Shown here: positions 20,683 through 33,299 of the stretch, one piece after another
How the letters are laid out: each line of letters opens with the position of its first letter
Position numbering within the stretch: the first letter of the stretch is position 1
DNA from: Prosopocoilus inquinatus
Lineage: Eukaryota; Arthropoda; Insecta; Coleoptera; Lucanidae
Direction: 5' to 3'
Assembly (NCBI GenBank): GCA_036172665.1
Contig: CM069880.1
Location: 4,466,501-4,530,500, forward strand
Length of the DNA stretch: 64,000 bases
The notes under the pieces: generated by a model
What the model saw: only the letters and a program-made list of their open reading frames with translations
Database searches by the model: none
What the model was told of the DNA's origin: nothing
Translations under genes and position numbers: made by a program

Positions 20683-23070
20683 GAAGTATAAGAGATAGGT
20701 ATAGGGAATGCTAATACAGGACGAAAGAACACTTAATCCTGAGTCACATGGTATAAAAATATACTAGGCGTTCCATTTAAAAAACATGACTTTTCGACAG
20801 TTGAAATTAGTTCGAATAGAAGTTATTTTTCAACCAGCCTGTAACCAATTAAGTTCAAAACTGGAGATGATCTGAAAGAATGTTATTGTATCCTACTGCA
20901 GAACAAAAATGGGCATCATGGTTTTTGTTACACAAAGATGACAGTATCATAACCAAGGTTCTGCAAGTCTGAGTTATTTTTAATAAATGAAAATATCTCG
21001 GAAACGGTTAATTTTTCTTTTATCACATGTTGCACAAAATATTTTTAGAATTTTATGAAGATTCCAGAAAAGCATTAAAAATTGGGGTATTCTGTTTAAA
21101 AAAAGAAAGTTGACAGCAACTTCCGGTATAAGCGGAAGTGTCCGAAAATTAAAAATATTATATTTTGATAGACCATCATCGTTAACTTATAACTGCAAAA
21201 TATGAAACCGAAATTTAAAGGAGAAATCCGTAAACTTTTAATGAAAGTGTTGCCTGAATCTCCCTGTATATAGGCTTACTATATTTAAGGGCGAAAAAAC
21301 TTTTTTTCTCCTAAAATCGCGAAAAAATTCACCCGTATAGAGCTCGACGAGGCGCATTCAAAACCGTGCCCCGTTCCTCTCTAGCTCGCCCCTTTCCCGA
21401 GATATCGACCCTTAAAATACCATCGTAAAGAGACATTAATTCCGCACAGAAAACGAGCTTTAACGCTTAAATTATGTTACACGCTCATCGCCTGTGGCGG
21501 TTTTAAAAGAGAAAAGCAAATATTCCTGCCCTGTTTAATTCAAAAGAGAACGAAACTCAAGGCATGTTATGTAAGACAAGTGTTTTCTCAGAGAAAAGTT
21601 GAATAAGCGAAAATCCCTTCGCGCAAATCCTGTAATTGTTATTTATGGAGCATCATGGTATTATCTTTACTTGTAAAACATTTAAAATAGCGATAAATAA
21701 AAATAATTTTTAATGCGTCGTGGTGCTGCCATCCTGAAACGACCGACGCGATCTTTCAAGTAATCAAAGATCACAGGTCCCTGCAGAAATACAGGAATTT
21801 GTAATCATCGGCGCGCTCTAAGTTGGTTGCACGTTCAACGTACAGATGGCGCATCGATCCCTCACGTGCGTTCAGTAATGCTCAGCGACGGTTCCAACGC
21901 TTCGCTGCCGTACTCAGCCACCCAAAATTAGCGACAATTTTCAGCGTTGAGGTGAATGAACAAACGTGTTTCCGTAAAATACATAATTTCATCTGCATTT
22001 TAATGCATTAACATTAAAGTCTTGTCCTCGTTTAATGAAAGCGAATTATTATTCTCTAATGCGAACGATTTAGGATAAACTCGCACTGGTTTCATTACTT
22101 GGTCAGCCCACAGGATTACCGTAACGAAATAACACGTATTAGCGTTGTTCCTGTGATGTATCTAATCGATCCTTACTTACCTACTATGTTATTTGACGTT
22201 TCAACGGACTCGAGTAACTCTGATGTGAGACACGAAGTTTTCGGACGCAGCAGAAGCTGGAAATAGTTTTGAACGAAACAACACGTATTAGCGTTGTTCC
22301 TGTGATGTATCTAATCGATATTAACTTATCTGCTGTTATTTGTCGTTTCAACGGACTCCAGTAACTCTGATGTGAGATACGAAGCTCTCGCACTCAGCAG
22401 AAGCTGGAAATAGTTTTGAACGGAACAACACGTATTAGCGTTGTTCCTGTGATGTATCTAATCGATCCTTACTTATCTATCATGTTATTTGACGTTACGA
22501 TGGACTCCAGTAACTTTGATGTGAGATACGAAATCTTCGGACGCAGCGGAAGCTGGAAATAGTTTTGAACGAAACAACACGTATTAGCATTGTTCCTGTG
22601 ATGTATCTAATCGATCCTTACTTATCTAATATGTTATTTGACGTTTCAACGGACTCCAGTAACTCTGATGTGAGATACGAAGTTCTCGCACTCAGCAGAA
22701 GCTGGAAATAGTTTTGAACGAAACAACACGTATTAGCATTGTTCCTGTGATGTATCTAATCGATCCTTACTTATCTATCATGTTGTTTGACGTTTCAACG
22801 GACTCCAGTAACTCTGATGTGAGATACGAAGTTCTCGCACTCAGCAGAAGCTGGAAATAGTTTTGAACGAAACAACACGTATTAGCATTGTTCCTGTGAT
22901 GTATCTAATCGATCCTTACTTATCTATCATGTTATTTGACGTTACGATGGACTCCAGTAACTCTGATGTGAGATACGAAGTTTTCGGACGCAGCGTAAGC
23001 TGGAAATAGTTTTGAACGAAACAATACGTATTAGCCTTGTTCCTGTGATGTATCTAATCGATCCTTACTA
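18970..23070. repeat. 4.1-kb segmental duplication, copy a (contains module copy 4)
   Basis: Satellite plus module copy 4 plus satellite, matching about 28,880-33,280. To the right the offset is 10,212 bp. To the left it is 9,914 bp, because this copy lacks a 298-bp dimer (GTTTCTAATC lies 926 bp before the module here and 1,224 bp in the other copy). Shared rare variants include GCGTCATTCCTG, ATCAAGTTATTTGACG, GATATTAACTTATC and GCCTTGTTCC. Edges are approximate. Confidence 0.8.
20683..22122. repeat. 1,440-bp non-satellite module, copy 4
   Basis: Same module and junctions as the other four. It shares CGGTTCC with copy 5 and GAAGTATAAGAG with copies 3 and 5. A few differences are private to this copy (GAAATCCG where the others have GAAGTCCG, GCGATCTTTC, GCAGAAATAC). 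No coding gene is recognised. Confidence 0.93.
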
Positions 23071-26000
23071 ATCTATCATGTTATTTGACGTTACGATGGA
23101 CTCCAGTAACTCTGATGTGAGATACGAAGTTTTCGGACGCAGCGGAAGCTGGAAATAGTTTTGAACGAAACAACACGTATTAGCATTGTTCCTGTGATGT
23201 ATCTAATCGATCCTTACTTATCTAATATATTATTTGACGTTTCAACGGACTCCAGTAACTCTGATGTGAGATACGAAGTTCTCGCACTCAGCAGGAGCTG
23301 GAAATAGTTTTGAACGAAACAACACGTATTAGCATTGTTCCTGTGATGTAGATAGTTTTGAATGAAACAACACGTATTAGCGTTGTTCCTGTGATATATC
23401 TAATCGATCCTTACTTGTCTATCATGTTATTTGACGTTACGATGGACTCCAGTAACTCTGATGTGAGATACGAAGTTTCCGGACGCAGCGGAAGCTGGAA
23501 ATAGTTTTGAAAGAAACAACACGTATTAGCGTTGTTCCTGTGATGTATCTAATCGATCCTTACTTATCTACTATGTTATTTGACGTTTCAACGGACTCCA
23601 GTAACTCTGGTGTGCGATACGAAGTTCTCGGACTCAGCAGGAGCTGGAAATAGTTTTGAAAGAAATAACACGTATTAGCGTTGTTCCTGTGATGTATCTA
23701 ATCGATCCTTACTTATCTATCATGTTATTTGACATTACGATGGACTCCAGTATCTCAGATGTGAGATACGAAGCTTTCCGACGCAGCAGAAGCTCGAAAT
23801 AGTTTTGAACGAAACAAAAAATATTAGCGTTGTTCCTGTGATGTATCTAATCGATCCTTGCTTATCTATCATGTTATTTGACATCTAATATGTTAATTGA
23901 CGTTCCAACGGACTCCAGTAACTCTGATGTGAGATACGAAATTCTCGCACTCAGCAGAAGCTGGAAATAGTTTTGAACGAAACAACACGTATTAGCATTG
24001 TTCCTGTGATGTATCTAATCGATCCTAACTTATCTAATATGTTATTTGACGTTTCAACGGACTCCAGTAACTGTGATGTGAGATACGAAGTTCTCGCACT
24101 CAGCAGAAGCTGGAAATAGTTTTGAACGACACCACACGTATTAGCATTGTTCCTGTGATGTATCTAATCGATCCTTACTTATCTAGCATGTTATTTGATG
24201 TTACGATGGACTCCAGTAACTCTGATGTGAGATGCGAAGTTTTCGGACGCAGCGGAAGCTGGAAATAGTTTTGAACGAAACAACACGTATTAGCATTGTT
24301 CCTGTGATGTATCTAATCGATCCTTACTTATCTATCATGTTATTTGACGTTACGATGGACTCCAGTAACTCTGATGTGAGATACGAAGTTTTCGGACGCA
24401 GCGGAAGCTGGAAATAGTTTTGAACGAAACAACACGTATTAGCATTGTTCCTGTGATGTATCTAATCGATCCTAACTTATCTAATATGTTATTTGACGTT
24501 TCAACCGATTCCAGTAACTCTGATGTGAGATACGAAGTTCTCGCACTCAGCAGAAGCTGGAAATAGTTTTGAACGAAACAACACGTATTAGCGTTGTTCC
24601 TGTGATGTATCTAATCGATCCTTACTTATCTAATATGATATTTGACGTTTCAACGGACTCCAGTAACTCTGATGTGAGATACGAAGTTCTCGCACTCAGC
24701 AGAAGCTGGAAATAGTTTTGAACGAAACAACACGTATTAGCATTGTTCCTGTGATGTATCTAATCGATCCTTACTAATCTATCATGTTATTTGACGTTAC
24801 GATGGACTCCAGTAACTCTGATGTGAGATACGAAGTTTTCGGACGCAGCGGAAGCTGGAAATAGTTTTGAACGAAATAACACGTATTAGCGTTGTTCCTG
24901 TGATGTATCTAATCGATCCTTACTTATCTAATATGTTACTTGACGTTTCAACGGACTCCAGTAACTCTGATCTGAGATACGAAGTTCTCGCACTCAGCAG
25001 AAGCTGGAAATAGTTTTGAACGAAAAAAAACGTATTAGCATTGTTCCTGTGATGTATCTAATCGATCCTTACTTATATATCATGTTATTTGACGTTACGA
25101 TGGACTCCAGTAACTCTGATGTGAGATACGAAGTTTTCGGACGCAGCGGAAGCTGGAAATAGTTTTGAACGAAACAACATGTATTAGCGTTATTCCTGTG
25201 ATGTATCTAATCGATCCTTACTTATCTGTCATGTTATTTGACGTTACTATGGACTCCAGTAACTCTGATTTGAGATACGAAGTTTTCGGACGCAGCGGAA
25301 GCTGGAAATAGTTTTGAACGAAATAACACGTATTAGCGTTGTTCCTGCGATGTATCTAATCGATCCTTACTTATCTAATATGTTAATTGACGTTCCAACG
25401 GACTCCAGTATATCTGATGTGAGATACGAAGTTCTCGCACTCAGCAGAAGCTGGAAATAGTTTTGAACGAAACAACACGTATTAGCGTTGTTCCTGTCAT
25501 GTATCTAATCGATCCTTACTTATCTAATATGTTATTTGACGTTTCAACGGACTCCAGTAACTCTGATGTGAGATACGAAGTTCTCGCACTCATCAGAAGC
25601 TGGAAATAGTTTTGAACGAAACAACACGTATTAGCATTGTTCCTGTGATGTATCTAATCGATCCTTACTTATCTAATATGTTATTTGACGTTTCAACGGA
25701 CTCCAGTAACTCTGATGTGAGATACGAAGTTCTCGCACTCAGCAGAAGCTGGAAATAGTTTTGAACGAAACAACACGTATTATCGTTGTTCCTGTGTTGT
25801 ATCTAATCGATCCTTACTTATCGATCATGTTATTTGACGTTACGATGGACTCCAGTAACTCTGATGTGAGATACGAAGTTTTCGGACGCAGCGGAAGCTG
25901 GAAATAGTTTTGAACGAAACAACACGTATTAGCATTGTTCCTGTGATGTATCTAATCGATCCTTACTTATCTATCATGTTATTTGACGTTACGATGGACT

Positions 26001-29000
26001 CCAGTAACTCTGATGTGAGATACAAAGTTTTCGGACGCAGCAAAAGCTGGAAATAGTTTTGAACGAAACAACACGTATTAGCGTTGTTCCTGTGATGTAT
26101 CTAATCGATCCTTACTTATCTAATATGTTAATTGACGTTCCAACGGACTCCAGTAACTCTGATGTGAGATACGAAGTTCTCGCACTAAGAAGAAGCTGGA
26201 AATAGTTTTGAACGAAACAACTCGTATTAACATTGTTCCTGTGATGTATCTAATCGATCCTTACTTATCTATCATGTTATTTGACGTTACGATGGACTCC
26301 AGTAACTCTGATGTGAGATACGAAGTTTTCGGAAGCAGCGGAAGCTGGAAATAGTTTTGAACGAAACAACACGTATTAGCATTGTTCCTGTGATGTATCT
26401 AATCGATCCTTACTTATCTATCATGTTATTTGACGTTACGATGGACTCCAGTAACTCTGATGTGAGATACGAAGTTTTCGGAAGCAGCGGAAGCTGGAAA
26501 TAGTTTTGAACGAAATAACACGCTTTAGCGTTGTTCCTGTGATGTATCTAATCGATCCTTACTTATCTATCATGTTATTTGACGTTACGATGGACTCCAG
26601 TAACTCTGATGTGAGATACGAAGTTTTCGGACGCAGCGGAAGCTGGAAATAGTTTTGAACGAAACAACACGTATTAGCATTGTTCCTGTGATGTATATAA
26701 TCGATCCTTACTTATCTATCATGTTATTTGACGTTACGATGGACTCCAGTAACTCTGATGTGAGATACGAAGTTTTCGGAAGCAGCGGAAGCTGGAAATA
26801 GTTTTGAACGAAATAACACGTATTAGCGTTGTTCCTGTGATGTATCTAATCGATCCTTACTTATCTAATATGTTATTTGACGTTTCAACCGATTCCAGTA
26901 ACTCTGATGTGAGATACGAAGTTCTCGCACTCAGCAGAAGCTGGAAATAGTTTTGAACGAAACAACACGTATTAGCATTGTTCCTGTGATGTATCTAATC
27001 GATCCTTATTTATCTATCATGTTATTTGACGTTACGATGGACTCCAGTAACTCTGATGTGAGATACGAAGTTTTCGGACGCAGCGGAAGCTGGAAATAGT
27101 TTTGAACGAAACAACACGTATTAGCGTTGTTCCTGTGATGTATCTAATCGATCCTTACTTATCTAATATGTTATTTGACGTTCCAACGGACTCCAGTAAC
27201 TCTGATGTGAGATACGAAGTTCTCGCACTCAGCAGAAGCTGGAAATAGTTTTGAACGAAACAACACGTATTAGCATTGTTCCTCTGATGTATCTAATCGA
27301 TCCTTACTTATCTATCATGTTATTTGACGTTACGATGGACTCCAGTAACTCTGATGTGAGATACGATGTTTTCGGAATCAGCGGAAGCTGGAGATAGTTT
27401 TGAACGAAATAACACGTATTGGCGTTGTTCCTGTGATGTATCTAATCGATCCTTACTTATCTAATATGTTATTTGACGTTTCAAAGGACTCCAGTAACTC
27501 AGATGTGAGATTCGAAGTTCTCGCACTCAGCAGAAGCTGGAAATAGTTTTGAACGACACCACACGTATTAGCATTGTTATTGTGATGTATCTAATCGAAC
27601 CTTACTTATCTATCATGTTATTTGAAGTTACGATGGACTCCAGTTACTCTGATGTGAGATGCGAAGTTTTCGGACGCAGCGGAAGCTGGAAATAGTTTTG
27701 AACGAAATAACACGTATTAGCGTTGTTCTTGTGATGTATCTAATCGTTCCTTACTTATCTAATATGTTAATTGACGTTCCAACGGACTCCAGTAACTCTG
27801 ATGTGAGATACGAAGTTCTCGCACTCAGCAGAAGCTGGAAATAGTTTTGAACGAAACAATACGTATTAGCGTTGTTCCTGTGATGTATCTAATCGATCCT
27901 TACTTATCTAGTATGTTATTTGACGTTTCAAAGGACTCCAGTAACTCTGAAGTGAGATACGAATTTCTCGCACTCAGCAGAAGCTGGAAATAGTTTTGAA
28001 CGAAACAACACGTATTAGCGTTGTTCCTTTGATGTATCTAATCGATCCTTACTTGTAATATGTTATTTGACGTTTCAACGGACTCCAGTAACTCTGATGT
28101 TAGATACGAAGTTCTCGCACTCAGCAGAAGCTGGAAATAGTTTTGAACGAAACAACACGTATTAGCAATGTTCCTGTGATGTATCTAATCGATCCTTACT
28201 TATCTAATATGTTATTTGACGTTCCAACGGACTCCAGTAACTCTGATGTGAGATACGAAGTTCTCGCACTCAGCAGAAGCTGGAAATAGTTTTGAACGAA
28301 ACAACACGTATTAGCATTGTTCCTCTGATGTATCTAATCGATCCTTACTTATCTATCATGTTATTTGACGTTACGATGGACTCCAGTAACTCTGATGTGA
28401 GAGACGAAGTTTTCGGACGCAGCGGAATCTGGAAACAGTTTTGAACGAAATAACACGTATTAGCGTTGTTCCTGTGATGTATCTAATCGTTCCTTACTTA
28501 TCTAATATGTTATTTGACGTTTCAAAGGACTCCAGTAACTCAGATGTGAGATTCGAAGTTCTCGCACTCAGCTGAAGCTGGAAATAGTTTTGAACGAAAC
28601 AACACGCATTAGCATTGTTCCTGTGATGTATCTAATCGATCCTTACATATCTATCATGTTATTTGACGTTACGATGGACTCCAGTAACTCTGATGTGAGA
28701 TTCGAAGTTTTCGGACGCAGCGGAAGCTGGAAATAGTTTTGAACGAAACTACACGTATTAGCGTTGTTCGTGTGATGTATCTAATCGATCCTTGCTTATC
28801 TATCATGTTATTTGACGTTTCGATGGACCCCAGTAACTCTGATGTGAGATGCGAAATTTTCGGACGCAGCGGAAGCTGGAAATAGTTTTGAACGAAACAA
28901 TACGTATCAGCCTTGTTCCTGTGATGTATCTAATCGATCCTTACTTATCTAATATGTTACTTGACGTTCCAACGGACTCCAGTAACTCTGATGTGAGATA

Positions 29001-30894
29001 CGAAGTTTTCGGACGCAGCGGAAGCTAGAAATAGTTTTGAACGAAATAACACGTATTAGCGTTGTTCCTGTGATGTATCTAATCGATCCTTACTTATCTA
29101 ATATGTTACTTGACGTTCCAACGGACTCCAGTAACTCTGATGTGAGATACGAAGTTCTCGCACTCAGCAGAAGCTGGAAATAGTTTTGAACGAAACAACA
29201 CGTATTAGCATTGTTCCTGTGATGTATCTAATCGATCCTTACTTATCTATCATGTTATTTGACGTTACGATGGACTCCAGTAACTCTGATGTGAGATGCG
29301 AAATTTTCGGACGCAGCGGAAGCTGGAAATAGTTTTGAACGAAACAACACGTATTAGCGTCATTCCTGTGATGTATCTAATCGATCCTTACTTATCTATC
29401 AAGTTATTTGACGTTAGGATGGACTCCAGTAACTCTGATGTGAGAAACGAAGTTTTTGGACGCAGCGGAAGCTGGAAATAGTTTTGAACGAAACTACACG
29501 TATTAGCGTTGTTCGTGTGATGTATCTAATCGATCCTTGCTTATCTACTATCTTATTTGACGTTTCAACGGACTCCAGTAACTCAGATGTGAGATACGAA
29601 GTTCTCGCACTCAGCAGAAGCTGGAAATAGTTTTGAACGAAACAACACGTATTAGCGTTATTCCTGTGATGTTTCTAATCGATCCTTACTTATCTACAAT
29701 GTTATTTGACGTTTCAACGGACTCCAGTAACTCTGGTGTGCGATACTATGTACTCGGACTCAGCAGGAGCTGGAAATAGTTTTGAACGAAACTACACGTA
29801 TTAGCGTTGTTCCTGTGATGTATCTAATCGATCCTTACTTATCTATCACGTTATTTGACGTTACGATGGACTCCAGTATCTATGATGTGAGAAACGAAAT
29901 TTTCGGACGCAGCGGAATCTGGAAATAGTTTTGAACGAAACAACACGTATTAGCATTGTTCCTGTGATGTATCTAATCGATCCTTACTTATCTATCATGT
30001 TATTTGACGTTACGATGGACTCCAGTAACTCTGATGTGAGATACGATGTTTTCGGACGCAGCGGAAGCTGGAAATAGTTTTGAACGAAATAACACGTATT
30101 AGCGTTGTTCCTGTGATGTATCTAATCGATCCTTACTTATCCAATATGTTATTTGACGTTTCAACGGACTCCAGTAACTCTGATGTGAGATACGAAGTTC
30201 TCGCACTCAGCGGAAGCTGGAAATAGTTTTGAACGAAATAGCACGTATTAGCGTTATTCCTGTGGTGTATCTAATCGATCCTTACTTATCTATCATGTTA
30301 TTTGACGTTACGATGGACCCCAGTAATTCTGATGTGAGAAACGAAGTTTTCGGACGCAGCGGAAGCTGGAAATAGTTTTGAACGAAATAGCACGTATTAG
30401 CGTTGTTCCTGTGATGTATCTAATCGATCCTTACTTATCTACAATGTTATTTGACGTTTCAACGGACTCCAGTAACTCTGGTGTGCGATACTATGTACTC
30501 GGACTCAGCAGGAGCTGGAAATAGTTTTGAAAGAAATAACACGTATTAGCGTTGTTCCTGTGATGTATCTAATCGATCCTTACTTATCTATCATATCATT
30601 TGACGTTACGATGGACTCCAGTATCTCAGATGTGAGATACGAAGCTTTCGGACGCAGCAGAAGCTGGAAATAGTTTTGAACGAAACAAAACCTATTAGCG
30701 TTGTTCCTGTGATGTATCTAATCGATCCTTGCTTATCTATCATGTTATTTGACGTTTCGATGGACCCCAGTAACTCTGATGTGAGATACCAAGTTTTCGG
30801 ACGCAGCAGGAGCTTAAAATAGTTTTGAACGGAATAACACGCATTAGCGTTGTTCCTGTGATGTATCTAATCGATCCTTACTTATATATCATGT
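22123..30894. repeat. 149-bp satellite array, segment 6
   Basis: About 59 monomers. The total length is explained by four length changes: 2 bp lost near 22,333; a 101-bp loss at 23,350 (spacing between successive GTTCCTGTGA motifs falls to 48 bp); a 19-bp tandem duplication at about 23,863-23,900; and 2 bp lost near 28,054 (TTACTTGTAATATG). Between 24,000 and 28,400 the A/B dimer is common, with diagnostic CGTTTCAACCGATTCC, AATCAGCGG and GGAAGCAGCGG variants. The right end, from about 28,880, duplicates the segment before module copy 4. Confidence 0.96.
23351..23881. repeat. 531-bp displaced satellite patch
   Basis: Stretch bounded by two abnormal joints: TGATGTAGATAGTTTTG at the left (a 101-bp phase jump) and TTTGACATCTAATATG at the right (a 19-bp duplication). 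Its variant string (TTTTGAATGAAAC with GATATATC, then GGTGTGCGATACGAAG, then CAGTATCTCAGATG, then CCTTGCTTATC) is the string found just left of module copy 2 at about 4,650-5,320, with one monomer fewer. It looks like a module-flank fragment without its module. Confidence 0.75.
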
Positions 30895-33280
30895 GAAGTA
30901 TAAGAGATAGGTATAGGGAATGCTAATACAGGACGAAAGAACACTTAATCCTGAGTCACATGGTATAAAAATATACTAGGCGTTCCATTTAAAAAACATG
31001 ACTTTTCGACAGTTGAAATTAGTTCGAATAGAAGTTATTTTTCAACCAGCCTGTAACCAATTAAGTTCAAAACTGGAGATGATCTGAAAGAATGTTATTG
31101 TATCCTACTGCAGAACAAAAATGGGCATCATGGTTTTTGTTACACAAAGATGACAGTATCATAACCAAGGTTCTGCAAGTCTGAGTTATTTTTAATAAAT
31201 GAAAATATCTCGGAAACGGTTAATTTTTCTTTTATCACATGTTGCACAAAATATTTTTAGAATTTTATGAAGATTCCAGAAAAGCATTAAAAATTGGGGT
31301 ATTCTGTTTAAAAAAAGAAAGTTGACAGCAACTTCCGGTATAAGCGGAAGTGTCCGAAAATTAAAAATATTATATTTTGATAGACCATCATCGTTAACTT
31401 ATAACTGCAAAATATGAAACCGAAATTTAAAGGAGAAGTCCGTAAACTTTTAATGAAAGTGTTGCCTGAATCTCCCTGTATATAGGCTTACTATATTTAA
31501 GGGCGAAAAAACTTTTTTTCTCCTAAAATCGCGAAAAAATTCACCCGTATAGAGCTCGACGAGGCGCATTCAAAACCGTGCCCCGTTCCTCTCTAGCTCG
31601 CCCCTTTCCCGAGATATCGACCCTTAAAATACCATCGTAAAGAGACATTAATTCCGCACAGAAAACGAGCTTTAACGCTTAAATTATGTTACACGCTCAT
31701 CGCCTGTGGCGGTTTTAAAAGAGAAAAGCAAATATTCCTGCCCTGTTTAATTCAAAAGAGAACGAAACTCAAGGCATGTTATGTAAGACAAGTGTTTTCT
31801 CAGAGAAAAGTTGAATAAGCGAAAATCCCTTCGCGCAAATCCTGTAATTGTTATTTATGGAGCATCATGGTATTATCTTTACTTGTAAAACTTTTAAAAT
31901 AGCGATAAATAAAAATAATTTTTAATGCGTCGTGGTGCTGCCATCCTGAAACGACCGACGCGAACTTTCAAGTAATCAAAGATCACAGGTCCCTGCAGAA
32001 TTACAGGAATTTGTAATCATCGGCGCGCTCTAAGTTGGTTGCACGTTCAACGTACAGATGGCGCATCGATCCCTCACGTGCGTTCAGTAATGCTCAGCGA
32101 CGGTTCCAACGCTTCGCTGCCGTACTCAGCCACCCAAAATTAGCGACAATTTTCAGCGTTGAGGTGAATGAACAAACGTGTTTCCGTAAAATACATAATT
32201 TCATCTGCATTTTAATGCATTAACATTAAAGTCTTGTCCTCGTTTAATGAAAGCGAATTATTATTCTCTAATGCGAACGATTTAGGATAAACTCGCACTG
32301 GTTTCATTACTTGGTCAGCCCACAGGATTACCGTAACGAAATAACACGTATTAGCGTTGTTCCTGTGATGTATCTAATCGATCCTTACTTACCTACTATG
32401 TTATTTGACGTTTCAACGGACTCGAGTAACTCTGATGTGAGACACGAAGTTTTCGGACGCAGCAGAAGCTGGAAATAGTTTTGAACGAAACAACACGTAT
32501 TAGCGTTGTTCCTGTGATGTATCTAATCGATATTAACTTATCTGCTGTTATTTGTCGTTTCAACGGACTCCAGTAACTCTGATGTGAGATACGAAGCTCT
32601 CGCACTCAGCAGAAGCTGGAAATAGTTTTGAACGGAACAACACGTATTAGCGTTGTTCCTGTGATGTATCTAATCGATCCTTACTTATCTATCATGTTAT
32701 TTGACGTTACGATGGACTCCAGTAACTTTGATGTGAGATACGAAATCTTCGGACGCAGCGGAAGCTGGAAATAGTTTTGAACGAAACAACACGTATTAGC
32801 ATTGTTCCTGTGATGTATCTAATCGACCCTTACTTATCTAATATGTTATTTGACGTTTCAACGGACTCCAGTAACTCTGATGTGAGATACGAAGTTCTCG
32901 CACTCAGCAGAAGCTGGAAATAGTTTTGAACGAAACAACACGTATTAGCATTGTTCCTGTGATGTATCTAATCGATCCTTACTTATCTATCATGTTGTTT
33001 GACGTTTCAACGGACTCCAGTAACTCTGATGTGAGATACGAAGTTCTCGCACTCAGCAGAAGCTGGAAATAGTTTTGAACGAAACAACACGTATTAGCAT
33101 TGTTCCTGTGATGTATCTAATCGATCCTTACTTATCTATCATGTTATTTGACGTTACGATGGACTCCAGTAACTCTGATGTGAGATACGAAGTTTTCGGA
33201 CGCAGCGTAAGCTGGAAATAGTTTTGAACGAAACAATACGTATTAGCCTTGTTCCTGTGATGTATCTAATCGATCCTTAC
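28880..33280. repeat. 4.4-kb segmental duplication, copy b (contains module copy 5)
   Basis: Partner of 18,970-23,070. The two blocks follow the same order of rare monomer variants on both sides of the module. They diverge at about 23,071 and 33,281, where one continues TAATCTATCATG and the other TTATCTACTATG. This copy keeps the dimer that the other has lost. The edges are read by eye and could shift by a monomer. Confidence 0.8.
30895..32334. repeat. 1,440-bp non-satellite module, copy 5
   Basis: Last module copy in the window, with junctions identical to the others, and closest to copies 3 and 4. It shares CGGTTCC near 32,102 with copy 4. No module or recognisable remnant of one was seen in the remaining 31.7 kb. 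Function unknown. Confidence 0.93.
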
Positions 33281-33299
33281 TTATCTACTATGTTATTTG

